DNA from: Chloroflexota bacterium
Lineage (GTDB): Bacteria > Chloroflexota > Anaerolineae > Anaerolineales > UBA4823
Assembly: GCA_012798185.1 (NCBI GenBank)
Contig: JAAZNS010000111.1
Location: forward strand, 1-29,188
Length of the DNA: 29,188 nt
Direction of reading: 5' to 3'
Shown here: positions 7,621 through 14,929 of the stretch, one piece after another
How positions within the stretch are numbered: position 1 is the first letter of the stretch
How the letters are laid out: each line of letters opens with the position of its first letter
Position numbers and translations under genes: made by a program
The notes under the pieces: model-generated
Database searches by the model: none
The model's input: the letters and a program-made list of their open reading frames with translations, nothing else
What the model was told of the DNA's origin: nothing

Positions 7621-7779
7621 ATGAAAAAGCCCATGAAAAAAAACCTTAGTTTAGTCCTTGAAGAATCTGAAATAATCGAGCTTTGTCAAATTCTGATGGA
7701 TGATGACGCTGAAGGAGCATTGTTATTTCTAAAACGCCATTGCAGAGGTAAAGTGAAAGAGCTATTGGAAGGCGGTTGA
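7621..7779 (+). CDS. Small acidic conserved-looking protein
   Basis: This 52-residue reading frame encodes a charged, probably helical protein with an ELCQILMDDDAEGALLFLKRH core and a C-terminal LLEGG. I do not recognise a named family. It looks like a real gene because the composition is protein-like, AAAGG lies just before the first ATG and it follows the arsenic operon on the same strand. A second in-frame ATG lies at 7633, and a TTG further upstream at 7582 would add 13 residues without a ribosome-binding site. It contains one Cys and no metal-binding motif. Function unknown. Confidence 0.6.
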   Translation: MKKPMKKNLSLVLEESEIIELCQILMDDDAEGALLFLKRHCRGKVKELLEGG

Positions 7780-7852
7780 AAAGTGATGCTCCAAATGCCT
7801 GGTACAGGCGTTGAAAATATCCCAAAAACCCAATTCAAATCATGAGAATTCG

Positions 7853-8368
7853 ATGTTTCTCAGTTCTATCGCTTTGGTTCAAACCCTCCCCTGCCTTGCC
7901 GAGCTGGGGAAAATCATCGTCATCGGTAAACCCACTCAGCCGCTCGACGATGTACTACCTTATCTGGCAACTTTGCCTGATGTAATCGCCTACAATCCAC
8001 ACGTACCGGCGCTTACCTTCCGCCGTCAAACAGGCTTTATTACCCTCTATTCCGATCGTGTCTATATCACCAAGGTTGATAATGTCGATACCGGAATCGA
8101 ATTATTGAAAGCTCTCACCGATGCCATTAATGTAACCTGGGAACACCGCGATAATTTGGTAGCAGCTTCTACTATTAAACGGGCGCCAAGACCTTTGGAT
8201 ATCTATTCGATATTACCCCAAACCAACTGTAAAAAATGCGGCGAAGCCACCTGCATGGCATTTGCCTGTTCTTTATTGCTTCAAACACGCACTTGCGAAG
8301 AATGTATCCCCTTGCGAGACGATCCGGCTTTTGAGGAACGGATGAACGCCTTAAAATCTATGTTGTAA
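7853..8368 (+). CDS. Fe-S cluster domain protein (Fes/PF04060-like)
   Basis: This protein of 171 residues has an N-terminal domain of unrecognised fold (residues 1-105, beginning IALVQTLPCLAELGK) and a C-terminal 4Fe-4S motif with C126, C129, C134 and later C148/C151 (CKKCGEATC with AFA following). That arrangement resembles the Fes domain found in corrinoid Fe-S proteins of the acetyl-CoA pathway and in RnfB. It lacks the rest of those proteins. The start is uncertain: ATG 7853 gives a natural N-terminus, whereas a TTG at 7811 would add 14 residues and has no clear ribosome-binding site. It may be a further member of the redox cluster upstream. It overlaps the convergent gene by 11 bp. Confidence 0.72.
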   Translation: MFLSSIALVQTLPCLAELGKIIVIGKPTQPLDDVLPYLATLPDVIAYNPHVPALTFRRQTGFITLYSDRVYITKVDNVDTGIELLKALTDAINVTWEHRDNLVAASTIKRAPRPLDIYSILPQTNCKKCGEATCMAFACSLLLQTRTCEECIPLRDDPAFEERMNALKSML

Positions 8369-9035
8369 GCAAAAGTAAATCCCTCAATTCTATCCATGCA
8401 GGTTGTGGATTTTTCAACATTCCCATTCCAATTTTTCCATCCGGAGTCCAGAAAGCAAATTGGTTATCAATCCAAATGACCAAGCCCAGAGGACCTTCGG
8501 GCGACAAAAAAGTCTCGAAATTTTTTCGATCATCCAAGAAAAAGCTCACTCCAGAAGTTTGCCATTCTATGCGATACTCATGCCACTCTTCGAGATTGCA
8601 GCTAAACTGCACGGCGTCTTGCCTGACGATACGCCCTGCCTGTTTTCTGAACAGGCGTGAAATTGGGGGAATAACAAATAATGGCAATAATACCAGCGCT
8701 GGCGCAAAAAATATCCCTGGTATATGCGGCGATATAAAAACACCCGCCAGGTTTCCCTCCCCAGGTACATAATCGTGGATGCTCAAATAGTTAGGCAATG
8801 ACGCTATAAAAAACCAGGCGCAATTTGGCAAAGTGGGCAATTTCCTACTCCCGCCTTGCAAGCCCACAGAGATGCCGAATGGATCATTCCACAATCCAAA
8901 GCCCCAGGTACCGGGTATTTGATTGGAAGAAGCGCGAGCTTCTAAACTAATCGAAGCGGGCGGATGCCAAAAGAATTTCGAGCGCGGCAATGCCGTATAA
9001 TCATCCAATTGCGCCAGACGGTACCTGCCGGACAC
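8358..9035 (-). CDS. Membrane protein with concanavalin-like (GH16-like) domain, 5' end doubtful
   Basis: The 225-residue reading frame combines beta-rich segments flanking one transmembrane stretch (about residues 106-126, FFAPALVLLPLFVIPP). The C-terminal part (WHEYRIEW, then VSFFLDD) is typical of concanavalin A-like/GH16-related folds. The ExDxxE catalytic motif of GH16 enzymes is not visible, so a carbohydrate-binding or orphan role is more likely than hydrolysis. The GTG start at 9035 has no ribosome-binding site. Protein-like sequence continues upstream in frame (GWRLEIPPG) to a TAA at 9069-9071, and beyond it the same frame stays open back to an ATG at 9135-9137. The gene may be interrupted by a nonsense codon or truncated. 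Function unknown. Confidence 0.55.
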   Translation of the reverse strand: MSGRYRLAQLDDYTALPRSKFFWHPPASISLEARASSNQIPGTWGFGLWNDPFGISVGLQGGSRKLPTLPNCAWFFIASLPNYLSIHDYVPGEGNLAGVFISPHIPGIFFAPALVLLPLFVIPPISRLFRKQAGRIVRQDAVQFSCNLEEWHEYRIEWQTSGVSFFLDDRKNFETFLSPEGPLGLVIWIDNQFAFWTPDGKIGMGMLKNPQPAWIELRDLLLLTT

Positions 9036-9354
9036 ACCGGGAGGAATTTCAAGGCGCCAACCATCCGGTTACAACGATATGATTTTCGCGCCTGTTGTAG
9101 CTTTAGGACGTAAATTCGATATATTCGTTTTATTCATTATCAATATTATCTATGATAATCCTTAATTTAGATATAAGATAACAGGTACAAGCCGGGTCGA
9201 AAACTTCCCATAATTTCTATGGTTGAAAAAATATTCCTGCACGCCTGATTACTTGTTGCCTATTACCCCAACTTTATATTCTTACGCGCAAAATATTAAA
9301 AATACCTCATCGAAGCAAGGATGCAGTATAATCAGTGGCGCTTGAGGAGGCTCA
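9036..9354. other. Intergenic region between divergent genes
   Basis: This AT-rich 319-bp stretch contains the possible 5' extension of the minus-strand gene (22 codons from ATG 9135-9137 to the TAA at 9069-9071), a short inverted repeat ATTATC/GATAAT at about 9136-9159, and a TATAAT box at 9327-9332 that probably belongs to the promoter of the following plus-strand gene. No convincing -35 box, RNA gene or further coding sequence was seen. Confidence 0.4.
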
Positions 9355-10005
9355 ATGGAAATTACCTGGTATGGACATTCATGCTTTAGATTAACCGAAC
9401 GAGGCATGGCAACCATCGTTACCGATCCTTATGATCATGACGTGGCTGGATACGAACCCTTAAAATTAAAAGCAGATATCGTAACAGTAAGTCATGATGC
9501 CCCTGGACACAATTTTGTTCAAGCAGTCAAGGGAAAATCGCATACTTTAACCGGACCAGGCGAGTATGAAATCGGCAACGTTTTTATTACAGGTGTACAA
9601 ACTAACGGCTATGGAAAACGTTCTTCAGACGAACCACGCAATACATTATATGTGTTCGATTATAACGGCGTTACGATTGCGCACCTGGGTGACTTGCGGC
9701 GCGTTCCAAGTCAAACCGAGGTAGAAGCCTTAGGGACTGTCCATGTTGCCTTGGTCCCTGTGGGTGGAATCAGCGGAGGTCTAAATGCTGCTAAGGCAGC
9801 TGAGGTTGTCAGCCTGTTGGAACCGGGAATTGTCATCCCTATGCATTATCAGACTCCAGGTTCTTTGATAAAATTAGCGCCTCTCAGTAAATTTCTTAAA
9901 GAAATGGGTTTAGGAGATGTGCCGGTTCAAGAATCGTTGAAAGTCAGTCCTTCTACGATACCTGAAGAAACGCATGTGATCGTCTTGTCATACCAGCACA
10001 TATAA
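9355..10005 (+). CDS. Metallo-beta-lactamase-fold protein (UlaG-like) with altered metal motif
   Basis: This 216-residue cytosolic protein follows the UlaG-like/Lactamase_B_3 pattern: an N-terminal WYGHSCFRL, a TDPY loop, then SHDAPGHN where active hydrolases have HxHxDH, then HLGD (H110, D113) and IPMHY (H164). At the key motif H47 and H52 are kept but the second His and the Asp are Ala and Gly (A49, G51), so the usual binuclear zinc site cannot form normally. A strong GAGGAGG ribosome-binding site fixes the start. A TATAAT box lies 22 bp upstream. It is followed after 14 bp by the small gene at 10020. Family fold is confident; catalytic activity is doubtful. Confidence 0.85.
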   Translation: MEITWYGHSCFRLTERGMATIVTDPYDHDVAGYEPLKLKADIVTVSHDAPGHNFVQAVKGKSHTLTGPGEYEIGNVFITGVQTNGYGKRSSDEPRNTLYVFDYNGVTIAHLGDLRRVPSQTEVEALGTVHVALVPVGGISGGLNAAKAAEVVSLLEPGIVIPMHYQTPGSLIKLAPLSKFLKEMGLGDVPVQESLKVSPSTIPEETHVIVLSYQHI

Positions 10006-10019
10006 TATGGAGTTTCATC

Positions 10020-10322
10020 ATGGCAGTAAAATTGCTATTAACTTGGGATATATTACCAGGGCGGGAGCAGGAATACTTCGAATTTGTCGTTCGAGATTTT
10101 ATCCCGAGCGTACAAAAGATGGGGATGGAACCCAGCGATGCCTGGTTTACCGTGTTTGGCGACCACCCTCAAATCATGGTCGCGATGCAATCAGCCAGCA
10201 TGGATAAAATGGAAAAAATCCTGAAATCTTCTGATTGGGCGTCTTTGAAAAACCAATTATTAGATTATATCGAAGATTTCAAATATAAAATCGTACCTGC
10301 CCTTCCAGGCTTTCAATTATAA
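10020..10322 (+). CDS. Conserved-looking 100-residue protein of unknown function
   Basis: This protein begins with a beta strand (MAVKLLLTWDILPG), followed by a helix and a strand containing AWFTVFGDHPQIMVAM, and ends with a helix and a short tail. The alternation suggests a ferredoxin-like dimeric alpha-beta barrel, but no signature residue identifies a family. GGAG lies 7 bases before the ATG, which supports the start. It sits 14 bp after the metallo-beta-lactamase-fold gene and 15 bp before mutY, so it is probably part of one transcript. Function unknown. Confidence 0.75.
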   Translation: MAVKLLLTWDILPGREQEYFEFVVRDFIPSVQKMGMEPSDAWFTVFGDHPQIMVAMQSASMDKMEKILKSSDWASLKNQLLDYIEDFKYKIVPALPGFQL

Positions 10323-10337
10323 AGAATTCCCCAAATA

Positions 10338-11417
10338 ATGGTTTCATTTATCACCAGTAATTTACTCGAGTGGTATACGCGTAATGCCCGCCGGCTGCCC
10401 TGGAGGAACAATCCATCGCCTTACAAGGTATGGATATCTGAGGTAATGGCACAGCAAACCCAGATCAATACCGTCATACCCTATTTTAATCGCTGGATGG
10501 AACGATTCCCAACCATCGCAGACCTGTCGAAAGCACCGCTGCAAGATGTGCTGGTGGCATGGGAAGGACTGGGTTATTATCAAAGAGCACGAAATCTCCA
10601 CCAGGCTGCACAGATAATCATGACAGACTTTGGCGGCGAATTGCCGGCAAATATCCAGGAACTGCGCAGCCTTCCTGGAATTGGCAGGTATACGGCAGGC
10701 GCTATTGCCTCGATAGCTTTTGGATTGGACGAAGCAGTATTGGATGGTAATATCCGCCGGGTACTTTCCCGCTTATTCGATGTTACCGAGCCGATAAATA
10801 CCTCTGCTGGGGAAAAACGGTTATGGCAGATTGCAAAAGAAAATTTACCCTCTCGAATGGTTGGCACATTTAATCAAGCACTGATGGAATTAGGTGCCCT
10901 TGTTTGTACGACTCGGGCACCACATTGCCTGCAATGTCCTCTAACGCAGTTTTGCCAGGCGCGATTGATCGGTGTTCAAGAACAACGCCCGGTAAAGCAA
11001 ACAAAAAATAAGATCCCGCATTTCACAGTTACCGCTGCCGTGATCGAAAAACAGGGCAAAGTTCTAATTGCCCGCCGCCCTCAAAATGGATTGTTAGGGG
11101 GTATGTGGGAATTTCCAGGTGGAAAGACGCAGAACGAAGAAACCTTAGATAGCTGCTTGAAAAGGGAAATTCTGGAAGAACTTGGGATTCCCATTAATAT
11201 CATAGAACCATTTGGCGTATATCACCATGCCTATACACATTATCGAGTTACTCTGCATGCTTTCTTGTGCACCATCGTTGATGGTGATAAACCCAAACCT
11301 CTTGGAGTAGATGCGTTACATTGGAGCAAAATATCTGAATTATCGAAATATCCCATGGGAAAAATCGACCGGCAAATTGCCAATAAATTATTGGAAAAAT
11401 TTCATGATCATCGTTGA
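10338..11417 (+). CDS. mutY: A/G-specific adenine glycosylase MutY with complete Nudix box
   Basis: This 359-residue base-excision repair enzyme should remove adenine mispaired with 8-oxoguanine. The catalytic Glu is E35 (SEVMAQQTQ). The helix-hairpin-helix is LPGIGRYTAGAIA (112-124), with the catalytic Asp D136 in the VLDGNIRR segment. The 4Fe-4S loop is C190, C197, C200 and C206, the standard C-x6-C-x2-C-x5-C. The C-terminal domain (about 228-350), which reads 8-oxoG in MutY, has a full Nudix signature GX5EX7REUXEEXGU (G262, E268, R276, E277, E280, E281, G283). It overlaps the next gene by 14 bp. No clear ribosome-binding site precedes the ATG. Confidence 0.95.
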   Translation: MVSFITSNLLEWYTRNARRLPWRNNPSPYKVWISEVMAQQTQINTVIPYFNRWMERFPTIADLSKAPLQDVLVAWEGLGYYQRARNLHQAAQIIMTDFGGELPANIQELRSLPGIGRYTAGAIASIAFGLDEAVLDGNIRRVLSRLFDVTEPINTSAGEKRLWQIAKENLPSRMVGTFNQALMELGALVCTTRAPHCLQCPLTQFCQARLIGVQEQRPVKQTKNKIPHFTVTAAVIEKQGKVLIARRPQNGLLGGMWEFPGGKTQNEETLDSCLKREILEELGIPINIIEPFGVYHHAYTHYRVTLHAFLCTIVDGDKPKPLGVDALHWSKISELSKYPMGKIDRQIANKLLEKFHDHR

Positions 11418-12492
11418 TGCGCATCAAGACCTGGCTTGGAATATTGCTACTTTCGGCAGAGATTATTCGCGCTCGGTCTACGAAACCCGCCAGAAAGAAA
11501 TTGGCAGCTTAGCACCCCAATATAATGGGGATACATTAATTGGATATCCGGAATATCAGCGTGGAAATGTCGCCATCGTGTTTTCTACACTCTTTGCAGC
11601 CCCGATTCGGCGCAAACTTGGCGAATGGGATACCGAATGTTATGCAGATACCAAACAAGCGCAAAAAATCTATAAAGGGCAAGCCGATATCTACCTGCGC
11701 CTGGTTGATCAACACCCAGATAAATTTCGTTTGCTATTCTGCCAGAATCATTTGGAAGAATTATTGAAATATTGGCGCAATGAGAAAGAAAGTGATAAAC
11801 CGGTAGGATTAGTTTTATTGATGGAAGGAGCTGAAGCAGTTGATAATCCGCATGAGTTAGCCGAGTGGTGGCAAATCGGGGTCAGAATTATCGGTCCTGC
11901 CTGGGCGGGAAATCGCTTTTGCGGCGGTACTGGTGAACCAGGCGAATTAAAGAAAGAAGGGTATGCATTACTGGAATCGATGGCAGAATTTGGGTTTACC
12001 CTGGATATCAGCCATATGGACGAAAAGGCAGCCCTTCAGGCAATCGATAGTTACCCGGGCACGATCATTGTTTCGCATTCAAATGTTCAAGCCCTTCTTC
12101 CGGGGAATGACAGCAACCGCTTTTTATCAAACCGGTTACTCAAAGGATTGATCGAGCGAAACGCCGTGATTGGGGTAGTCATATTTAATAATTTTCTGAA
12201 AACAGGGTGGAAGCGCGGCGATGCTCGGGAAGTTGTAACTCTCGATCATGTGGTTAGCCATATCGACTACATATGCCAAATGGCAGGTGATGCCAATCAC
12301 GTTGGCATTGGTAGTGACTTTGATGGCGGTTTTGGTGTACAATCTGCCCCAGTCAATATAGATTCCATTGCAGATATTCAAAATATTATTCCTCTACTGA
12401 TAAATAAGGGATATTCCGATACCGATGTAGCGAAAATTGTGGGTGGTAATTGGGTTTCTTATCTTAAAACCAATCTGCCCGAGGGAACATGA
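11404..12492 (+). CDS. Membrane-dipeptidase family (M19) Zn-dipeptidase
   Basis: This 362-residue enzyme has the amidohydrolase-type layout of peptidase family M19, which hydrolyses dipeptides at a binuclear zinc centre. Expected ligands are visible: H7 and D9 (VDAHQD), the bridging E141 (LLMEGAE), H204 (LDISH), H225 (VSHSN) and D305 (GIGSDFDG). The ATG at 11404 is chosen because it places VDAHQD near the N-terminus as in the family; upstream in-frame codons lie inside mutY and look like shadow sequence. No signal peptide is visible, so it is probably cytoplasmic. The following membrane-protein gene overlaps it by 4 bp (ATGA), so these are co-translated. The natural dipeptide substrate is unknown. 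Confidence 0.88.
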   Translation: MIIVDAHQDLAWNIATFGRDYSRSVYETRQKEIGSLAPQYNGDTLIGYPEYQRGNVAIVFSTLFAAPIRRKLGEWDTECYADTKQAQKIYKGQADIYLRLVDQHPDKFRLLFCQNHLEELLKYWRNEKESDKPVGLVLLMEGAEAVDNPHELAEWWQIGVRIIGPAWAGNRFCGGTGEPGELKKEGYALLESMAEFGFTLDISHMDEKAALQAIDSYPGTIIVSHSNVQALLPGNDSNRFLSNRLLKGLIERNAVIGVVIFNNFLKTGWKRGDAREVVTLDHVVSHIDYICQMAGDANHVGIGSDFDGGFGVQSAPVNIDSIADIQNIIPLLINKGYSDTDVAKIVGGNWVSYLKTNLPEGT

Positions 12493-12950
12493 GTAAATTA
12501 AGTTTACTGAATGGCGGTACCCATTTTCGAATCAGGCTGGGATTGTTATCCACCATTTTGGGTTTTTTGCTGTTTTTACTGGGGGTGAATCCCGGAATGT
12601 TTCATCTCGATAGAAGCCCGGTAGTTGGCTTTGTTCAGATTGCTGTGTTTTTGATCGGTTTGGCTATGATTTGCCTTGGGGGATACATCGGTTTAAATGC
12701 ACTTTGGAATGGGTCGCAAAAATCGATCCTTGCGGATATTGGTTTACGTATAGTTAGCACCGGGTATGTTATCGCAGTTGCATCAGGTATGGCAGATGTG
12801 TTCGGTTTTGGTACCCACAATTTCCCTCAAATCCCTTATTTTGGTCCTTTGCAGGCTGTGGGGGTTATGATAGGTGAAGTAATTATCTCGATCGGTTTTG
12901 CCATGCTTATCCCCTATAAATTATATCGAGATGATAAAAAAGAAAAATGA
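12489..12950 (+). CDS. Four-helix membrane protein of unknown function
   Basis: This 153-residue protein has four hydrophobic helices, roughly at 17-34, 45-70, 84-106 and 118-143, and a basic, charged C-terminal tail (YRDDKKEK). There is no recognisable enzymatic motif. Its start overlaps the stop of the M19 dipeptidase gene (ATGA), so its expression is coupled to that enzyme; whether the two act together is unknown. It is the last gene before a convergent minus-strand gene. Confidence 0.8.
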   Translation: MSKLSLLNGGTHFRIRLGLLSTILGFLLFLLGVNPGMFHLDRSPVVGFVQIAVFLIGLAMICLGGYIGLNALWNGSQKSILADIGLRIVSTGYVIAVASGMADVFGFGTHNFPQIPYFGPLQAVGVMIGEVIISIGFAMLIPYKLYRDDKKEK

Positions 12951-12994
12951 TCCTGCCGACCATTGCCAGTTCAAACGAGTTAAATATAAGGTCA

Positions 12995-14359
12995 TCAACC
13001 AAATACATAACTGAATTCTATCGCCTTTAGCATCTCCTCGTTTGTACCATATTTAAAATCTTCTAACCCCAAACGCATCATTTCTGCCTGTTCGGCATTA
13101 TGAAGTTTCCACAAGTCCTGTTGCCGGATAACCGGCTTCCCCGATTTCTTTAACATCTCCTCAAAAACCTGGATGATCCGGCTTGGATTTGCAATCGGAT
13201 TCACAGTCTGCAGATATTGAGTCATGGCTTTGGCACAACGTTCGCCATCTTTTCTGGCTACACCAACCAACCCGACGCTGGCTTCGCGAGACCAGCCGGC
13301 AACGAAAATTCCATCTAGCACTTTGCCCGCCAAGGGGTTATATGTTTCATAGGATATACCATCGACAGAGTATTGAGGGAAAGGATTTTTTACAAACTGG
13401 TTGGCTTGAATGGGTAGACCCAGATTACTGTCCACGCGATCGCCAATACAAAATATAACTGTATCAACATCCAGCAATCTTTTCACCCCCAGCGGTTTTG
13501 CTTTAGTCTCACCTTCCTCATCCCGGATAAGCGTATTATCTTCCACTTCAAGTCCAAGCAGATTACCATATTCATCACCAATGATGCGGGTCGGCGAGGC
13601 AAGAAAAGTAAATTTCAGCCTGGTTTGCGAATGCGGTGGGTCGGCTTTTTCCATTCCCGATAAGATATAATCTCGAGCGGCTTGCGGATCCTGGTTGATT
13701 GCCAACATAATTGGTTTTACGCGTTCCAGCTCTTCATCAAGAGCATTGATATCCAGTTGGGAAATAATATGTTCGATTTCTTTTTTATCGAATTTTACTT
13801 CCGCAGGACCGCGCCGGGCAATTGGAATGACTTCATCGACTTTAACGGTGGTAATCAGATATCTGGCAATATCCGACATCACATTTCCCACACCAATGAT
13901 AGCTACTTTACGCCCAATATCAAATTGCTTCTGGCTGAAAGGAGGCAACTTATTGTAATGATAAACCAGGTCTTTGGCATGATAAACACCCCGGGTAGTG
14001 CTCTCCCCGGGAAGTCCAAGCCATTTTGTTCCCTGAGCGCCAGCAGCCACAAGGATTGCCTGGAAACCCAATGTTTCCAAATCATGTAAAGAGAGATCGC
14101 CATTATCCCCGATAACCACATTGCCGTAATATGCGATCAGAGGATTTTCTAAAATCTGATGAAATTGTTTTCGCAGTCCATCTTTCATTTTGTATTTAGT
14201 CGGATAGATACCATATTCGGCTAATCCCCCTGGTTTTATATCTCGATTGATGATTACAACGTAATTACCTTGTTCAGCCAGTTGGCGGGCGGCAAATAAT
14301 CCTGCCGGACCCGCGCCAACCACAGCGATCATGTGATTTACTTGGTTAATTACATCCAC
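12995..14359 (-). CDS. Adrenodoxin-reductase-like FAD/NAD(P) oxidoreductase (FprA type)
   Basis: This 454-residue flavoprotein probably passes electrons between NADPH and a ferredoxin. The FAD-binding GAGPAG is at residues 15-20 and a PGGLAEYGIYP stretch follows, as in adrenodoxin-type ferredoxin-NADP reductases and glutamate synthase small subunits. The NADP-binding fold begins at KVAIIGVGNVMSDIARYL, and the following ARRGPAEVKF resembles the GP segment of adrenodoxin reductases. The C-terminal FAD contact is VAGWSREASVG. It has no N-terminal Fe-S domain, which argues against GltD. A GGAAGGAAA ribosome-binding site and a good upstream promoter support the start. The partner ferredoxin is not adjacent; the dicluster ferredoxin at 3540 is one candidate, by inference only. 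Confidence 0.85.
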   Translation of the reverse strand: MDVINQVNHMIAVVGAGPAGLFAARQLAEQGNYVVIINRDIKPGGLAEYGIYPTKYKMKDGLRKQFHQILENPLIAYYGNVVIGDNGDLSLHDLETLGFQAILVAAGAQGTKWLGLPGESTTRGVYHAKDLVYHYNKLPPFSQKQFDIGRKVAIIGVGNVMSDIARYLITTVKVDEVIPIARRGPAEVKFDKKEIEHIISQLDINALDEELERVKPIMLAINQDPQAARDYILSGMEKADPPHSQTRLKFTFLASPTRIIGDEYGNLLGLEVEDNTLIRDEEGETKAKPLGVKRLLDVDTVIFCIGDRVDSNLGLPIQANQFVKNPFPQYSVDGISYETYNPLAGKVLDGIFVAGWSREASVGLVGVARKDGERCAKAMTQYLQTVNPIANPSRIIQVFEEMLKKSGKPVIRQQDLWKLHNAEQAEMMRLGLEDFKYGTNEEMLKAIEFSYVFG

Positions 14360-14404
14360 GATTTCCTTCCTTTGGCATTGTGAGGAAAACGAGAACAGCT
14401 ATCA

Positions 14405-14418
14405 GGAACTAAAGTTCC
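14405..14418 (-). promoter_or_regulatory. Leader hairpin before the FAD oxidoreductase gene
   Basis: The predicted leader of the minus-strand gene can fold GGAAC-TTTA-GTTCC. There is no U-run, so it is not an intrinsic terminator. I do not recognise a riboswitch class. Its role is unknown and the hairpin could be incidental. Confidence 0.3.
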
Positions 14419-14449
14419 CGCCCCACCACAGAGCTGCTGTCCACATTAG

Positions 14450-14477
14450 ATTATATGTCACATTAACTAATTAACAA
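14450..14477 (-). promoter_or_regulatory. Sigma-70-type promoter for the FAD oxidoreductase gene
   Basis: On the minus strand a TTGTTA -35 (14472-14477) and a perfect TATAAT -10 (14450-14455) are separated by 16 bp. The expected transcription start lies near 14443, giving a leader of about 84 bases before the ATG at 14359. Confidence 0.55.
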
Positions 14478-14705
14478 GTTAAAAAATACACGCAAGTTAT
14501 GGATAAAAATCCTGTATTTAAAATAGACTTAATATGGACTGAAATTCAGAGAATCGCACAAGCTGAATGGACAGTTATGATTTTTCATAACCATAATTTA
14601 ATCAAATTAAAACATGTTTTATCAATAAATCCCTTTTCCTTGCTCATTTTGATGGTATCATTTTGTAAAGCGTCTTGAGAAAGTATTCTTCAAAAAGAAA
14701 ATAAA

Positions 14706-14853
14706 GGCAACCAGGGGTTGTCCATAAAGAAGTCTGCTTCTACGAGGGAAGCGAAGAGTCTTTTTATTAAAGTCTTAAATGTATCGCTCCACTTCGTGAA
14801 ACACACAGCATCCAATAAACCATTTTTGACTTTTTAGACAGCCCCTAGTTGCC
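14706..14853. mobile_element. MITE-like element with 18-bp imperfect terminal inverted repeats
   Basis: A 148-bp segment is bounded by GGCAACCAGGGGTTGTCC on the left and, read on the minus strand, GGCAACTAGGGGCTGTCT on the right: 15 of 18 positions match. It has no transposase. The AGGGGCTGTC-type ends recall terminal repeats of insertion sequences of the IS1182/IS5 kind, but the family assignment is a guess. No clear target duplication is visible outside the repeats. It ends 76 bp upstream of the first M16 peptidase start and could be a non-autonomous element or an insertion-sequence remnant. Confidence 0.6.
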
Positions 14854-14929
14854 CGCTGATTTTTTTCGTAGAAAGTGTTTTTTATCCATTTTATCTGTAT
14901 TGGTTATGAGGGAATATGGTGGAGGATTA

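Larger units (their letters stand above)
14360..14705. other. Non-coding region with minus-strand promoter and leader hairpin
   Basis: This AT-rich stretch contains the promoter of the FAD oxidoreductase gene (14450-14477) and a leader hairpin GGAACT/AGTTCC (14405-14418). The rest (14480-14705) shows no reading frame of substance, no RNA gene and no clear plus-strand promoter. Confidence 0.5.

Noticed and set aside
13682..14089. 135-codon plus-strand open frame
   Set aside because: It lies antisense inside the FAD oxidoreductase gene, has no family resemblance and no ribosome-binding site.
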